This document shows, piece by piece, positions 24,468-32,793 of a DNA stretch of 64,000 nucleotides; the first letter of the stretch is position 1, and every line of letters starts with the position of its first letter. Source of the DNA: Nocardioides litoris (GTDB taxonomy: Bacteria > Actinomycetota > Actinomycetes > Propionibacteriales > Nocardioidaceae); NCBI RefSeq assembly GCF_006346315.1, contig NZ_VDMR01000004.1:124001-188000 (forward strand), given 5' to 3'. A program made the translations under genes and the position numbers. The notes below the pieces were generated by a model. The model was not told the DNA's origin, did no database searches, and was given only the letters and a program-made list of their open reading frames with translations.

Positions 24468-25286
24468 ATGTCGGTCAGGATCGGCGCCGTCGCCGCCCAC
24501 TTCGGCCGTGACCTGCCGCGGGCGGTGGCCAAGGTGGTCGGCATCGTCGCCGACGCGCGCAAGGCGGGCTGCGACCTGCTCGTGCTGCCCGACGCGACCC
24601 TCGGGGGCTACCTCGACGACCTCCGCGCCCCCTCGTCCGCCCCGCCCGCCCTGACCGAGGACGCACCCGAGCTGCGGGCCGTCGTCGCGGCCGCGGCGGA
24701 GATGGTCGTCTGCCTCGGGTACGCCGAGCGCGGCGCCGGCGGCGCGCTGCACAACGCCGCGGTCTGCGTCACCGGCGACGGCGTGCTCGGGCGGCACCGC
24801 AAGGTGCACCTGCCGGCAGGGGAGTCGACCGTGTACGCCGCCGGCTCCGGCTTCGACGCCTTCGACACCCCCCTCGGGCGGATGGGCATGCTCATCGACT
24901 ACGACAAGACCTTCCCCGAGGCGGCCCGGGCCCTGGCCCTCGACGGGGCGCAGGTGCTGGCCTGCCTCTCGGCGTGGCCGGCGTCGGTCACCGACCGCGC
25001 GGCCCGGCTGCCGCAGGACCGGCAGGCCCGGCTCTTCGACCTCTACGACAGCGCCCGCGCCGCGGAGAACCAGGTCGTCTGGGTCTCCGCCAACCAGACC
25101 GGCTCCCTCGGGTCGTTGCGCTTCCTGGGCCAGGCCAAGGTCGTCGGACCCGGCGGCGACGTGCTGGCCCGCACCTCGGCCAAGGGGGGCCTCGCCGTCG
25201 CCACCGTCGACGTCGCCGCCGAGGTCGCCCGGGCCCGCCGGGTGCTGCACCACCTGGCCGAGCTCGAGTCGGCGGCCTACCGGTGA
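24468..25286 (+). CDS. Nitrilase-fold paralogue lacking catalytic Glu and Cys (pseudoenzyme)
   Basis: A 272-residue protein clearly homologous to the nitrilase at 21993 (shared FPEAARALALDGA and SAWPAS segments). The catalytic triad is changed: Glu becomes Asp42 (LVLPDATLGGYL), Lys112 is kept (RHRKVHLP), and the nucleophile Cys becomes Asp144 (MLIDYDKTFPEA). Without the Cys thiol, nitrile or amide hydrolysis by the family mechanism is not possible. The frame is open throughout and codon use is normal, so it is not decayed. Nitrilases form spiral oligomers and dimers, so this could be a regulatory or structural partner (inference). Its stop overlaps the glycosyltransferase start. Confidence 0.88.
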   Translation: MSVRIGAVAAHFGRDLPRAVAKVVGIVADARKAGCDLLVLPDATLGGYLDDLRAPSSAPPALTEDAPELRAVVAAAAEMVVCLGYAERGAGGALHNAAVCVTGDGVLGRHRKVHLPAGESTVYAAGSGFDAFDTPLGRMGMLIDYDKTFPEAARALALDGAQVLACLSAWPASVTDRAARLPQDRQARLFDLYDSARAAENQVVWVSANQTGSLGSLRFLGQAKVVGPGGDVLARTSAKGGLAVATVDVAAEVARARRVLHHLAELESAAYR

Positions 25287-26395
25287 GCGGCCCGAGGGTC
25301 GCGCTGCTGACCTACTCCACCAAGCCCCGCGGCGGGGTCGTGCACACCCTGGCCCTCGCGGAGGCGCTGGTGCGGGCGGGGGCCACCGTCGACGTGTGGA
25401 CGCTGGCCCGCGGCGGCGACGCCGGCTTCTTCCGGTCCGTCGACCCGGCCGTCGGGGTGCGCGCGGTGCCGTTCGCCGACCTCGGCCCCGACGAGCCGTT
25501 CGGGTCGCGGATGTCCCGGTCCATCGACGTGCTGGCCGCCGCCTTCGGGCCGGGCCGGTCGGCCTACGAGGTGGTGCACGCGCAGGACTGCCTCAGCGCC
25601 AACGCCGCCCTGCGGTCGGGCCCGTGCCGCCGTACGGTGCACCACCTCGACACCTTCACCACGCCCGAGCTGGTCGCCTGCCACGACCGGGCGGTCGCGC
25701 AGCCGCGGCACCTGCTGTGCGTCTCGGCCGCGGTCCAAGCGGAGGTCCGGGCGGGCTGGGGCCGTGAGGCCGTGGTGGTGCCCAACGGCGTCGACGCGGC
25801 GCGGTTCGAGGCCGGCGCGGCCGACCGGGCCGGACGAGCGCGTTGGCGCGAGCGGCTCGGGGACTACCTGCTCGCGGTCGGCGGCATCGAGCCCCGCAAG
25901 GGCACCCTCGACCTGCTGGAGGCCTACGCGCAGCTGCGGGCGCGGCGGCCGGGGCTGCGGCTGGTGCTCGCCGGCGGCGAGACGCTCTTCGACCACCGGC
26001 CCTACCGCGACCGCTTCCACGCGCGAGCGGCCGAGCTGGGCGTCGAGCCCGAGGTGCTCGGCGTCGTGCCGGAGGCCGATCTCCCGTCGCTGGTGGCCGA
26101 GGCCGCCGCGCTGCCCTTCCTCTCGACCCAGGAGGGCTTCGGCCTGGCCGCGCTCGAGGCGCTGGCCGCCGGGACGCCCGTCGTGGCCCGGCGGCTGCCG
26201 GTGCTGCACGAGGTGCTCGGCGACGTCGTCGCGTACGCCGACCCGGCGGCCGGGCCGGCCGCGACCGCCGCGGTGCTCGAGCGGGTGCTGGCCGCCCCGC
26301 CCGACCCCGCGCCCGGCCGCGCCCTGGCCCGCTCCTACACCTGGGACGCCGCCGCCCGGGCGCACCTGGACTGGTACGCCGCCGGCGGAGTCTGA
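25283..26395 (+). CDS. MSMEG_0565-family glycosyltransferase (GT4)
   Basis: A 370-residue GT4-type glycosyltransferase of the Nit1C set. N-terminal fold RVALLTYSTKPRGGVVHTLALA with the GGV acceptor loop; linker at about 165-180 (VVVPNGVDAARF); C-terminal donor-binding fold with VGGIEPRKG near 200 and the E-x7-E-type motif STQEGFGLAALEALAAG near 285. It would transfer a sugar from an activated donor onto the operon's product or a lipid. GTG 25283 overlaps the preceding stop (GTGA). It is the last gene of the operon, followed by a palindromic repeat array. Confidence 0.88.
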   Translation: MSGPRVALLTYSTKPRGGVVHTLALAEALVRAGATVDVWTLARGGDAGFFRSVDPAVGVRAVPFADLGPDEPFGSRMSRSIDVLAAAFGPGRSAYEVVHAQDCLSANAALRSGPCRRTVHHLDTFTTPELVACHDRAVAQPRHLLCVSAAVQAEVRAGWGREAVVVPNGVDAARFEAGAADRAGRARWRERLGDYLLAVGGIEPRKGTLDLLEAYAQLRARRPGLRLVLAGGETLFDHRPYRDRFHARAAELGVEPEVLGVVPEADLPSLVAEAAALPFLSTQEGFGLAALEALAAGTPVVARRLPVLHEVLGDVVAYADPAAGPAATAAVLERVLAAPPDPAPGRALARSYTWDAAARAHLDWYAAGGV

Positions 26396-26403
26396 GGTCG
26401 GTG

Positions 26404-26780
26404 CACGGTGGCCGAGGAGGGACGAAGTCCCGTCTCGAGACCACGCGACCGCTGCCTGTGGGGTGGTCTCGAGACAGGCGCTAGCGCGCCTTCCTCGACC
26501 ACCGTGTGGCCCGGGTGGCCTGGGGCCACGGTGGTCGAGGAGGGACGAAGTCCCGTCTCGAGACCACACGACCGCAGCCTGTGGGGTGGTCTCGAGACAG
26601 GCGCTAGCGCGCCTTCCTCGACCACCGTGTGGCCCGGGTGGCCTGGGCCCACGGTGGTCGAGGAGGGACGAAGTCCCGTCTCGAGACCACGCTCGCTGGG
26701 GGACGCTTCCTCGACCACCGTGTGGCCCGGGCTGGCCCGACGGTGGTCGAGGAGGGACGGAGTCCCGTCTCGAGACCACG
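26404..26780. repeat. Palindromic repeat array, cluster A (tandem 123-base unit)
   Basis: Elements with outer arms GGTGGTCGAGGA and TCTCGAGACCAC lie at 26407-26444, 26529-26567, 26652-26690 and 26741-26779 (forward), and 26463-26504 and 26586-26627 (reverse). A half element lies at 26709-26720. Forward copies have the inner stem GGGAC-GAA-GTCCC (the last has GGA); reverse copies have GGCGC-GCTA-GCGCC. Forward and reverse elements alternate, so the array is a direct repeat of 123 bases (26407, 26530, 26653) in 2-3 copies. No gene is present. The array separates two convergent genes and may serve as a two-way terminator. Confidence 0.85.
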
Positions 26781-26803
26781 CTCCCGTCGCGGGGGGTGGG
26801 GGG

Positions 26804-27724
26804 TCAGGAGGCGCGGGAGCCGGCGTACGTGCGGGCCTGGGCGAGCAGGGCGGCGTGGAGGGCGCGGACCTGGAGGGGCGCGGGCGGGCCGGCGGAGGCG
26901 CGCTGGCGGACGACGAGGGTGACGATCGTCTGGTCGCCGGCGATGGGGCGGGTGGTGATGAGGCCGGCGCGCTCCATCGGGTCGCCCTCGACGCTGTAGT
27001 CGGGCAGCAGGGTCAGGCCGAGGCCCTCGGCGACGAGCGTCTTGCCCATCTCGGCGCCGTCGGTGCTGTGCACGGTGGTGGGCAGGTCGGGGCCGAAGAT
27101 GCGGTGGGCGAAGCGGTGCATCAGGTAGCCCGCGCGCATCGCCACGAACCGCTCACGGCGCAGGTCGTCGACCGAGACCATCTGCTGCGCAGAGAGGGGG
27201 TGGCCGGCCGGGAGCACGACGACGGGCCGCCCGTGCAGCAGGTCGGTGCCGACGAGGTCGACCGGCGGGTCGTCGCCGCTGAGCACGTTGATGAGGCCGA
27301 GGTCGAAGGAGCCCTCGAGCAGGCCCTGGTCGATCTCGTGCTGCTGCAGGGTGGTCAGCTCGAGGCTGGCCTGCGGCAGCTCCTGCTGCAGCCGGGCGAT
27401 CGCGGGCACGAGCAGGGTGGTGGTCGCGGCGTTGACGGTGCCGACCCGCACCCGCCGGGCCTCGGCACCGCGGTCGCCGGCGGCGACCTTGAGCCGGTCG
27501 ACGGCCTCGAGCACCTCGACCATGTGCTGGAGCAGCTCGCGGCCCTCGCGCGAGATGCGTGCGCCGGACCGTCGGCGGTCGAGCAGGACGACCCCGAGCT
27601 CGCGCTCGAGCTTGCTCACCGCCTCGCTCAGCGCCGGCTGCGAGATGTGCAGCCGCTCGCTGGCGCGCCGCAGGGAGCCGTGCTGGGTGACGGCGGCGAG
27701 GTACTCCAGCTGCTCGATGCGCAT
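26804..27724 (-). CDS. LysR-family transcriptional regulator
   Basis: A 306-residue LysR regulator. N-terminal winged HTH at residues 1-60 (MRIEQLEYLAAVTQHGSL, SQPALSEAVSKLERELG), then the two-lobe effector-binding domain from about 90 (RVRVGTVNAATTTLLVPAIA) to 290. ATG 27724 has GGAG upstream. It is divergent from the sulfur-scavenging operon starting at 28008, the usual place for its target. A CysB/Cbl-like role sensing sulfur status is inferred from context; the effector is unknown. Confidence 0.9.
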   Translation of the reverse strand: MRIEQLEYLAAVTQHGSLRRASERLHISQPALSEAVSKLERELGVVLLDRRRSGARISREGRELLQHMVEVLEAVDRLKVAAGDRGAEARRVRVGTVNAATTTLLVPAIARLQQELPQASLELTTLQQHEIDQGLLEGSFDLGLINVLSGDDPPVDLVGTDLLHGRPVVVLPAGHPLSAQQMVSVDDLRRERFVAMRAGYLMHRFAHRIFGPDLPTTVHSTDGAEMGKTLVAEGLGLTLLPDYSVEGDPMERAGLITTRPIAGDQTIVTLVVRQRASAGPPAPLQVRALHAALLAQARTYAGSRAS

Positions 27725-28007
27725 CGACGGTCTCCTGCGGAGGGGTGGGGCGGGGGTGGTCGGCCCAAAGAGTAGTAGGTCAATCGAGTACGGGCGGTAA
27801 TCCGCCACATCCGGGACGCGCCGCGCCGTCCGCATCGTGGGCGGCCGGGCCGTGGCGGGTGGGTGACAGGCGCCGCCTACCACCCCGTCGTGGCTTCCGG
27901 CCGGGCCGCAGGGGGTCCTGCCTTGCATATCGCGCCTAACCCGATAATGTCGCTCGACATAAGATCGAGACGGTCCACACCGGACCCCGACTCGCCCGAG
28001 GAGCACG
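27725..28007. promoter_or_regulatory. Divergent control region between lysR and the sulfone/sulfonate operon
   Basis: No ORF is credible here. Toward the operon, TTGCAT (near 27924) and TAATGT (near 27946) form a possible -35/-10 with a 16-base spacer. CGATAATGTCGCTCGACATA around 27942-27961 has partial dyad symmetry suited to a LysR-type site. Toward lysR, TTGACC lies at 27784-27779 on the minus strand without a convincing -10. The A/T content is higher than in neighbouring coding DNA. Confidence 0.4.
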
Positions 28008-29126
28008 ATGTCCGCCACGCCCCCGCCCGTGACCGAGCCGCTGAAGTTCGCCTACTGGGTCCCCAACGTCAGCGGCGGCCTCGTCGTCAGCACGATCGAG
28101 CAGCGCACCGACTGGGGCCTCGACTACAACATCGAGCTCGCCCGCCTCGCCGAGCAGAACGGCTTCGACTACGCGCTCTCGCAGGTGCGCTACATGGCCG
28201 GGTACGGCGCGGCGTACCAGCACGAGTCGACCTCGATCAGCCTCGCCATCGCCCTGGCCACCGAGCGCCTCAAGGTCATCGCCGCGGTCCACCCGGGCCT
28301 GTGGCAGCCGGGTGTGCTGGCCAAGCTGGTCGCCAGCTCCGACCAGTACACCCAGGGCCGCTTCTGCGTGAACGTCGTCAGCGGCTGGTTCAAGGACGAG
28401 TTCACCAAGCTGGGCGAGCCGTGGCTCGAGCACGGTGAGCGCTACCGCCGCTCGGAGGAGTTCATCCGCTACCTGCGCGAGATCTGGACCTCCGAGCACG
28501 CCGAGCTGCAGGGCGACTTCTACCGGCTGCACGACTTCGACCTCAAGCCCAAGCCGTACGACGTCCCCGGCCGTCCGCACCCGGAGATCTTCATGGGTGG
28601 CAACTCCACCGACGCCCGCGGCATGGGCGGTCGCGTCACCGACTGGTACTTCATGAACGGCAACAGCCCCGAGGGCATCGCCGAGCAGGTCCAGGACGTC
28701 AGCGACGTCGCCGCCGTGCGCGGCCGCGCGGGCCACGTCCGCTTCGGCGTCAACGGGTTCGTCATCGGCCGGGAGACCCAGGCCGAGGCGCATGCCGTGC
28801 TCGACGAGATCGTCGCCAAGGCCGACGTCGAGGCCGTCGAGGGCTTCGGCTCCGCCGTCACCCAGGCCGGCCAGTCGACCGGCGACAAGAAGGGCATGTG
28901 GCAGGACTCGGACTTCAAGGACTTCGTGCAGTACAACGACGGCTTCCGCACCGGCCTCATCGGCACGCCCGAGCAGATCGCGACCCGGATGCTGGAGTAC
29001 AAGCGCCGCGGCGTGCACCTGTTCCTGCTCGGCTTCCTGCACTTCCAGGAGGACGTCCAGTACTTCGGCCAGGAGGTCCTGCCGATCGTGCGCGAACTCG
29101 AGGCCGCCGAGCTGGCCCGGGCCTGA
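28008..29126 (+). CDS. sfnG: Dimethylsulfone monooxygenase SfnG
   Basis: A 372-residue FMNH2-dependent monooxygenase of the luciferase-like family. The start KFAYWVPNVSGGLVVS, then NGFDYALSQVRYMAGYGA, NVVSGWFKDEF and FLHFQEDVQYFG match SfnG closely. SfnG converts dimethylsulfone to methanesulfinate, feeding sulfur scavenging together with sulfonate monooxygenases. It needs reduced FMN, which the two reductases downstream can supply. GAGGAG precedes ATG 28008. It is the first gene of the operon under the divergent LysR. Confidence 0.92.
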   Translation: MSATPPPVTEPLKFAYWVPNVSGGLVVSTIEQRTDWGLDYNIELARLAEQNGFDYALSQVRYMAGYGAAYQHESTSISLAIALATERLKVIAAVHPGLWQPGVLAKLVASSDQYTQGRFCVNVVSGWFKDEFTKLGEPWLEHGERYRRSEEFIRYLREIWTSEHAELQGDFYRLHDFDLKPKPYDVPGRPHPEIFMGGNSTDARGMGGRVTDWYFMNGNSPEGIAEQVQDVSDVAAVRGRAGHVRFGVNGFVIGRETQAEAHAVLDEIVAKADVEAVEGFGSAVTQAGQSTGDKKGMWQDSDFKDFVQYNDGFRTGLIGTPEQIATRMLEYKRRGVHLFLLGFLHFQEDVQYFGQEVLPIVRELEAAELARA

Positions 29127-29186
29127 CCCGTCCCGCACACCCCACACCCCACGCCCCGCGACACCGAAGCGCCGAGAAAGGCAGTC

Positions 29187-30365
29187 ATGACCTCCCTGAA
29201 GTTCCACTGGTTCCTCCCGACCAACGGCGGCGACGGCCGCCAGGTGGTCGGCGGCGGCCACGGCGTCGACACGGGAGCGGCCGTCCGCCCGGCCTCGGTG
29301 CCCTACCTCGGCCAGGTCGCCCGCAGCGCCGAGCAGCTCGGGTTCGAGGCCGCCCTGACGCCGACCGGCGCCTGGTGCGAGGACGCCTGGCTGACGACCG
29401 CGATGCTCAGCCAGGTCTCCGACCGGCTGAAGTTCCTCGTGGCCTTCCGCCCCGGCCTCATCGCACCGTTCCTCGCCGCCCAGATGGCCGGCACCTTCCA
29501 GAACCTCTCCGGCGGTCGGCTCCTGCTCAACGTCGTCACCGGCGGGGAGAGCCACGAGCAGCGGATGTTCGGCGACTACCTCGACAAGGACGGGCGCTAC
29601 GCCCGCTGCGACGAGTTCCTGGAGATCGTGCGCCGCCTCTGGCTCGGCGAGGAGGTCAGCTACCAGGGTGAGCACTACCAGCTCGACGACGCCGTGCTCG
29701 CCCAGCGGCCCGACCCCCTGCCCGAGGTCTACTTCGGCGGGTCCTCGCCGGCCGCCGGCACCGTGGCCGCCAAGCACGCCGACGTCTACCTCACCTGGGG
29801 CGAGCCGCCCGCCGCCGTACGGGACAAGGTCGAGTGGGTCCGCAAGCTGGCCGCCGACGAGGGTCGCGAGCTCCGCTTCGGCATCCGCCTGCACGCCATC
29901 GCCCGCGACACCTCCGAGGAGGCGTGGGCCGAGGCCGACCGCCTGCTCGCCGGCATCTCCGAGGAGGAGATCGCGCGGGTGCAGGCGGGGCTCAAGCGCA
30001 GCGAGTCCGAGGGCCAGCGACGGATGCTCGCGCTCAACCAGGGCAGCAAGGACGGCCTGGAGATCCACCCCAACCTGTGGGCCGGCGTCGGCCTGGTCCG
30101 CGGCGGCGCCGGCACGGCCCTCGTCGGCAGCCACAGCGAGATCGCCGACCTCGTCGAGCAGTACGCCGAGGTCGGGATCGAGGAGTTCATCCTCTCCGGC
30201 TATCCGCACCTCGAGGAGGCCTACCGGGTCGGCGAGGGCGTGCTGCCCGAGCTCGCCCGCCGCGGCCTGTGGAGCCACCCGGCCCCGCCGCGCCACCAGT
30301 CCGTAGCCGTGCCGTTCGGCGGCTCGGCGTCGGGCACGGCCGGCGGCTCGCAGGCCGCCTCGTGA
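29187..30365 (+). CDS. ssuD: FMNH2-dependent alkanesulfonate monooxygenase
   Basis: A 392-residue luciferase-like monooxygenase matching SsuD: KFHWFLPTNGGDGR at the start, TGAWCEDAWLTTAML near 65, RPGLIAPFLAAQMAGTFQNLS near 90, NVVTGGESHEQRMFGDY near 115. It cleaves the C-S bond of alkanesulfonates, releasing sulfite and an aldehyde. Cys near residue 67 corresponds to a conserved active-site region. The C-terminal 30 residues are a Ser/Gly/Ala-rich tail not needed for the fold. No sulfonate ABC transporter is in the window. The stop overlaps the reductase start. Confidence 0.9.
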   Translation: MTSLKFHWFLPTNGGDGRQVVGGGHGVDTGAAVRPASVPYLGQVARSAEQLGFEAALTPTGAWCEDAWLTTAMLSQVSDRLKFLVAFRPGLIAPFLAAQMAGTFQNLSGGRLLLNVVTGGESHEQRMFGDYLDKDGRYARCDEFLEIVRRLWLGEEVSYQGEHYQLDDAVLAQRPDPLPEVYFGGSSPAAGTVAAKHADVYLTWGEPPAAVRDKVEWVRKLAADEGRELRFGIRLHAIARDTSEEAWAEADRLLAGISEEEIARVQAGLKRSESEGQRRMLALNQGSKDGLEIHPNLWAGVGLVRGGAGTALVGSHSEIADLVEQYAEVGIEEFILSGYPHLEEAYRVGEGVLPELARRGLWSHPAPPRHQSVAVPFGGSASGTAGGSQAAS

Positions 30366-30931
30366 GCGGCCCGGGCGGGCACCGCGTCGCGGTCGTCGTC
30401 GGCAACCCCAAGCCGGCCTCGCGCACCCTCGCCGCCGCCACGTACGTCGCCCGCGAGCTCGCCGGCGACGAGCCCGACCTCGTCGTCGACCTGGCCACGG
30501 TCGGCCCGGGCCTGCTCGACCAGCGCGACCCGGTCGTCGGCGACCTCGTGGCCGAGGTGGCCGCGGCCGACCTGGTGGTCGTCGCGTCGCCGACGTACAA
30601 GGCGACGTACACGGGGCTGCTCAAGCTCTTCCTCGACCGGTTCGCCCCCGACTTCGGCACCGGGATGACCGGGCTCGCCGTGCCGTTGATGCTGGGCGGA
30701 GGTCCCGCGCACGCCCTCGCTCCCGAGCTCACGCTGCGCCCGGTGCTCACCGAGATCGGGGCGGTCGTGCCGGTGCGGGCGCTCTACGTGCTCGACGCCG
30801 CGCACGACGACCCCGCCGCCTACGATGCCTGGCTCACCACCGCGCGCCCCATCGTCACCACCCTGCTCGCCGCCCGACTCCACGCCCGATCCGACGCCCG
30901 ATCCGATGCCCGGACAGGAGCCCCCGCATGA
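30362..30931 (+). CDS. NAD(P)H-dependent FMN reductase (SsuE-like)
   Basis: A 189-residue flavodoxin-like reductase. N-terminal phosphate-binding loop VVVGNPKPASRTLAAA, then VVVASPTYKATYTGLLKLFLDRF, the FMN-reductase family signature. It supplies FMNH2 to SfnG and SsuD. GTG 30362 overlaps the ssuD stop (GTGA) and its own stop overlaps the next start (ATGA), so all are coupled. The C-terminus carries a short ARSD repeat from a 12-base duplication, probably harmless. Confidence 0.88.
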   Translation: MSGPGGHRVAVVVGNPKPASRTLAAATYVARELAGDEPDLVVDLATVGPGLLDQRDPVVGDLVAEVAAADLVVVASPTYKATYTGLLKLFLDRFAPDFGTGMTGLAVPLMLGGGPAHALAPELTLRPVLTEIGAVVPVRALYVLDAAHDDPAAYDAWLTTARPIVTTLLAARLHARSDARSDARTGAPA

Positions 30932-31443
30932 CCGCCCTGCAGATGCCCACCAACCAGGACCTCGACCCGCAGCGCCTGCGCGACGCGTTCGGCGTCTTCC
31001 CGTCCGGGGTCGTCGCGGTGGCCGCGGAGGTCGACGGGCGCCCGACCGGGCTCGCCGCGTCGTCGTTCACCTCGGTGAGCCTCGACCCGCCGCTGGTCTC
31101 GTTCTCCATCGCCAACACCTCCAAGACCTGGCCCGACCTGCGGCGCGCCGACCACCTCGGCGTCACCGTGCTCGCCCAGCACCACGGCGAGGTGTGCCGC
31201 CAGCTGGCCGGGCCGGTCGAGCACCGCTTCGACGACGTCGAGACCACGGTGAGCGACGACGGCGCCGTCACCCTCGACGACGGCCTGGCCCGCTTCGACT
31301 GCACCGTCTACCGCGAGGTCGAGGCCGGCGACCACACGATCGTCCTGCTGCTCCTGCACGCCGTCGACGCCGGCGCCGCCGCCGAGGAGGCCGCCGGCCC
31401 GCTGCTGTTCCACCGCAGCGCGTTCGGCTCCGTCGCCTCCTGA
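30928..31443 (+). CDS. Flavin reductase-like protein (HpaC/DIM6 family)
   Basis: A 171-residue flavin reductase-like domain protein with a split-barrel FMN-binding fold: LRDAFGVFPSGVVAVAAEVDG, GLAASSFTSVSLDPPLVSFSI, VTVLAQHH. It would reduce FMN with NAD(P)H for the monooxygenases upstream. Two unrelated reductase types in one operon is redundant and may reflect different monooxygenase preferences. ATG 30928 overlaps the preceding stop. It is the last gene of the operon; hemY follows on the same strand 33 bases later with its own promoter-like box. Confidence 0.88.
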   Translation: MTALQMPTNQDLDPQRLRDAFGVFPSGVVAVAAEVDGRPTGLAASSFTSVSLDPPLVSFSIANTSKTWPDLRRADHLGVTVLAQHHGEVCRQLAGPVEHRFDDVETTVSDDGAVTLDDGLARFDCTVYREVEAGDHTIVLLLLHAVDAGAAAEEAAGPLLFHRSAFGSVAS

Positions 31444-31476
31444 CCCTCGGCCGCGGCGCCCTCGTAGGCTGGGGGA

Positions 31477-32793
31477 GTGCGGGTCGTCGTCGTCGGAGCC
31501 GGGATCGCCGGCCTGGTCGCGGCGCACGACCTCCGCACCGCGGGCGCCGAGGTGACCGTGCTCGAGGCCACCGACCGGGCGGGTGGCAAGCTGCGCCGCG
31601 AGCGGGTCGCCGACGCGGTCGTCGACGTCGGGGCGGAGGCGATGGTCAACCGTCGCCCCGACGGCGTCGCGCTGGCCCGCGAGCTCGGCGTCGAGGTCGT
31701 CCACCCGACGCTGGCCTCCTCCCGCATCTGGACCCGCGACGCGCTCCGCCCCCTCCCGCGCACGCTGCTCGGCGCCCCGCTCGACCTCGACGGACTCGAG
31801 GCGACCGGCATCCTGTCGGCCGAGGGCCTCGCGCGCGCCCGCCACGGCCTGGCCGGGCCGGTCGACGTACCCGGGGAGGACCCGTCGGTCGGTGACCTCG
31901 TCGCCGCGCGGTACGGCGACGAGGTGGTCGACCGCCTCGTCGAGCCCCTCCTCGGCGGCGTGTACGCCGGCCACGCCCGCCACATCTCCGCCCGCGCCGC
32001 GGCGCCGCAGCTGCTGGCCCTGCGGGAGGGCCCGATCAGCCTCCCCGCCGACCCCGGCGTGCCCGTCTTCGCCTCCGCCGCGGGCGGCATGGGCACCCTC
32101 GTCGACGCCCTCACCGACGGGCTCGACCTGCGCACGGGCGTGCTGGTGCGCTCCCTGGGGCGCCGCCCCGGTGGGGGCTTCGCGGTGGGCGGCGAGAGCG
32201 CCGACGCCGTCGTGCTCGCCGTGCCCGCCGCGCCGGCGTCGCGGCTGCTGGCCGACCTCGCGCCGACCAGCGCGGCCGAGCTGGCGGGGTTCGAGTACGC
32301 CTCGGTCGTCGTCGTCACGCTCGCCCTGGACGCGGCCGAGGTGCCCGAGGAGGTGCTCACCGCGTCGGGGTTCCTCGTGCCGCCCGTCGACGGCCGGGGC
32401 ATCAAGGCCTCGACCTTCACCTCGTCGAAGTGGGGTCGCGATCCGGCCGCCGACGGCGCGGTGCTGGTCCGCACCTCGCTCGGCCGCGCGGGGGAGCAGC
32501 ACACCCTCCAGCGCACCGACGCCGAGCTCGTGGCCACCTCGCTCGCCGACCTCCGCGCCGCGACCGGGCTGGCTGCCACCCCGCTCGCCACGCACGTCCA
32601 GCGGTGGGGCGGCGGGCTGCCGCAGTACGCCGTCGGCCACCTCGACCGGGTCGCCCGGGTCCGGGCCGGCCTGGAGGGGCTGCCGGGCCTGGCCGTGTGC
32701 GGGGCGGCGTACGACGGGGTCGGCGTGGCCGCCTGCGTGGCCTCGGGCCGCCGGGCCGCCGCCACCGTGCTCGCGCCACAATGGGAGGCATGA
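31477..32793 (+). CDS. hemY: Coproporphyrinogen III / protoporphyrinogen oxidase
   Basis: A 438-residue FAD-dependent oxidase. GxGxxG at the N-terminus ([16 protein letters not shown], residues 3-18), [12 protein letters not shown] near 30, and the C-terminal FAD segment [21 protein letters not shown]. In actinobacteria with HemQ this enzyme oxidises coproporphyrinogen III to coproporphyrin III in the coproporphyrin-dependent pathway. GTG 31477 is preceded by TAGGCT (31465-31470) at six bases, suggesting a leaderless mRNA separate from the sulfur operon. The stop overlaps hemQ (ATGA). Confidence 0.93.
   Translation: MRVVVVGAGIAGLVAAHDLRTAGAEVTVLEATDRAGGKLRRERVADAVVDVGAEAMVNRRPDGVALARELGVEVVHPTLASSRIWTRDALRPLPRTLLGAPLDLDGLEATGILSAEGLARARHGLAGPVDVPGEDPSVGDLVAARYGDEVVDRLVEPLLGGVYAGHARHISARAAAPQLLALREGPISLPADPGVPVFASAAGGMGTLVDALTDGLDLRTGVLVRSLGRRPGGGFAVGGESADAVVLAVPAAPASRLLADLAPTSAAELAGFEYASVVVVTLALDAAEVPEEVLTASGFLVPPVDGRGIKASTFTSSKWGRDPAADGAVLVRTSLGRAGEQHTLQRTDAELVATSLADLRAATGLAATPLATHVQRWGGGLPQYAVGHLDRVARVRAGLEGLPGLAVCGAAYDGVGVAACVASGRRAAATVLAPQWEA

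Noticed and set aside
24468..25286. Loss of nitrilase catalytic residues caused by sequencing error
   Set aside because: Two separate substitutions at two key residues with no frameshift and normal surrounding codons make error unlikely.
26404..26780. Possible CRISPR array at the repeat cluster
   Set aside because: The units alternate orientation, are long internal palindromes, and the spacers between them are themselves repeated; no cas genes are nearby.
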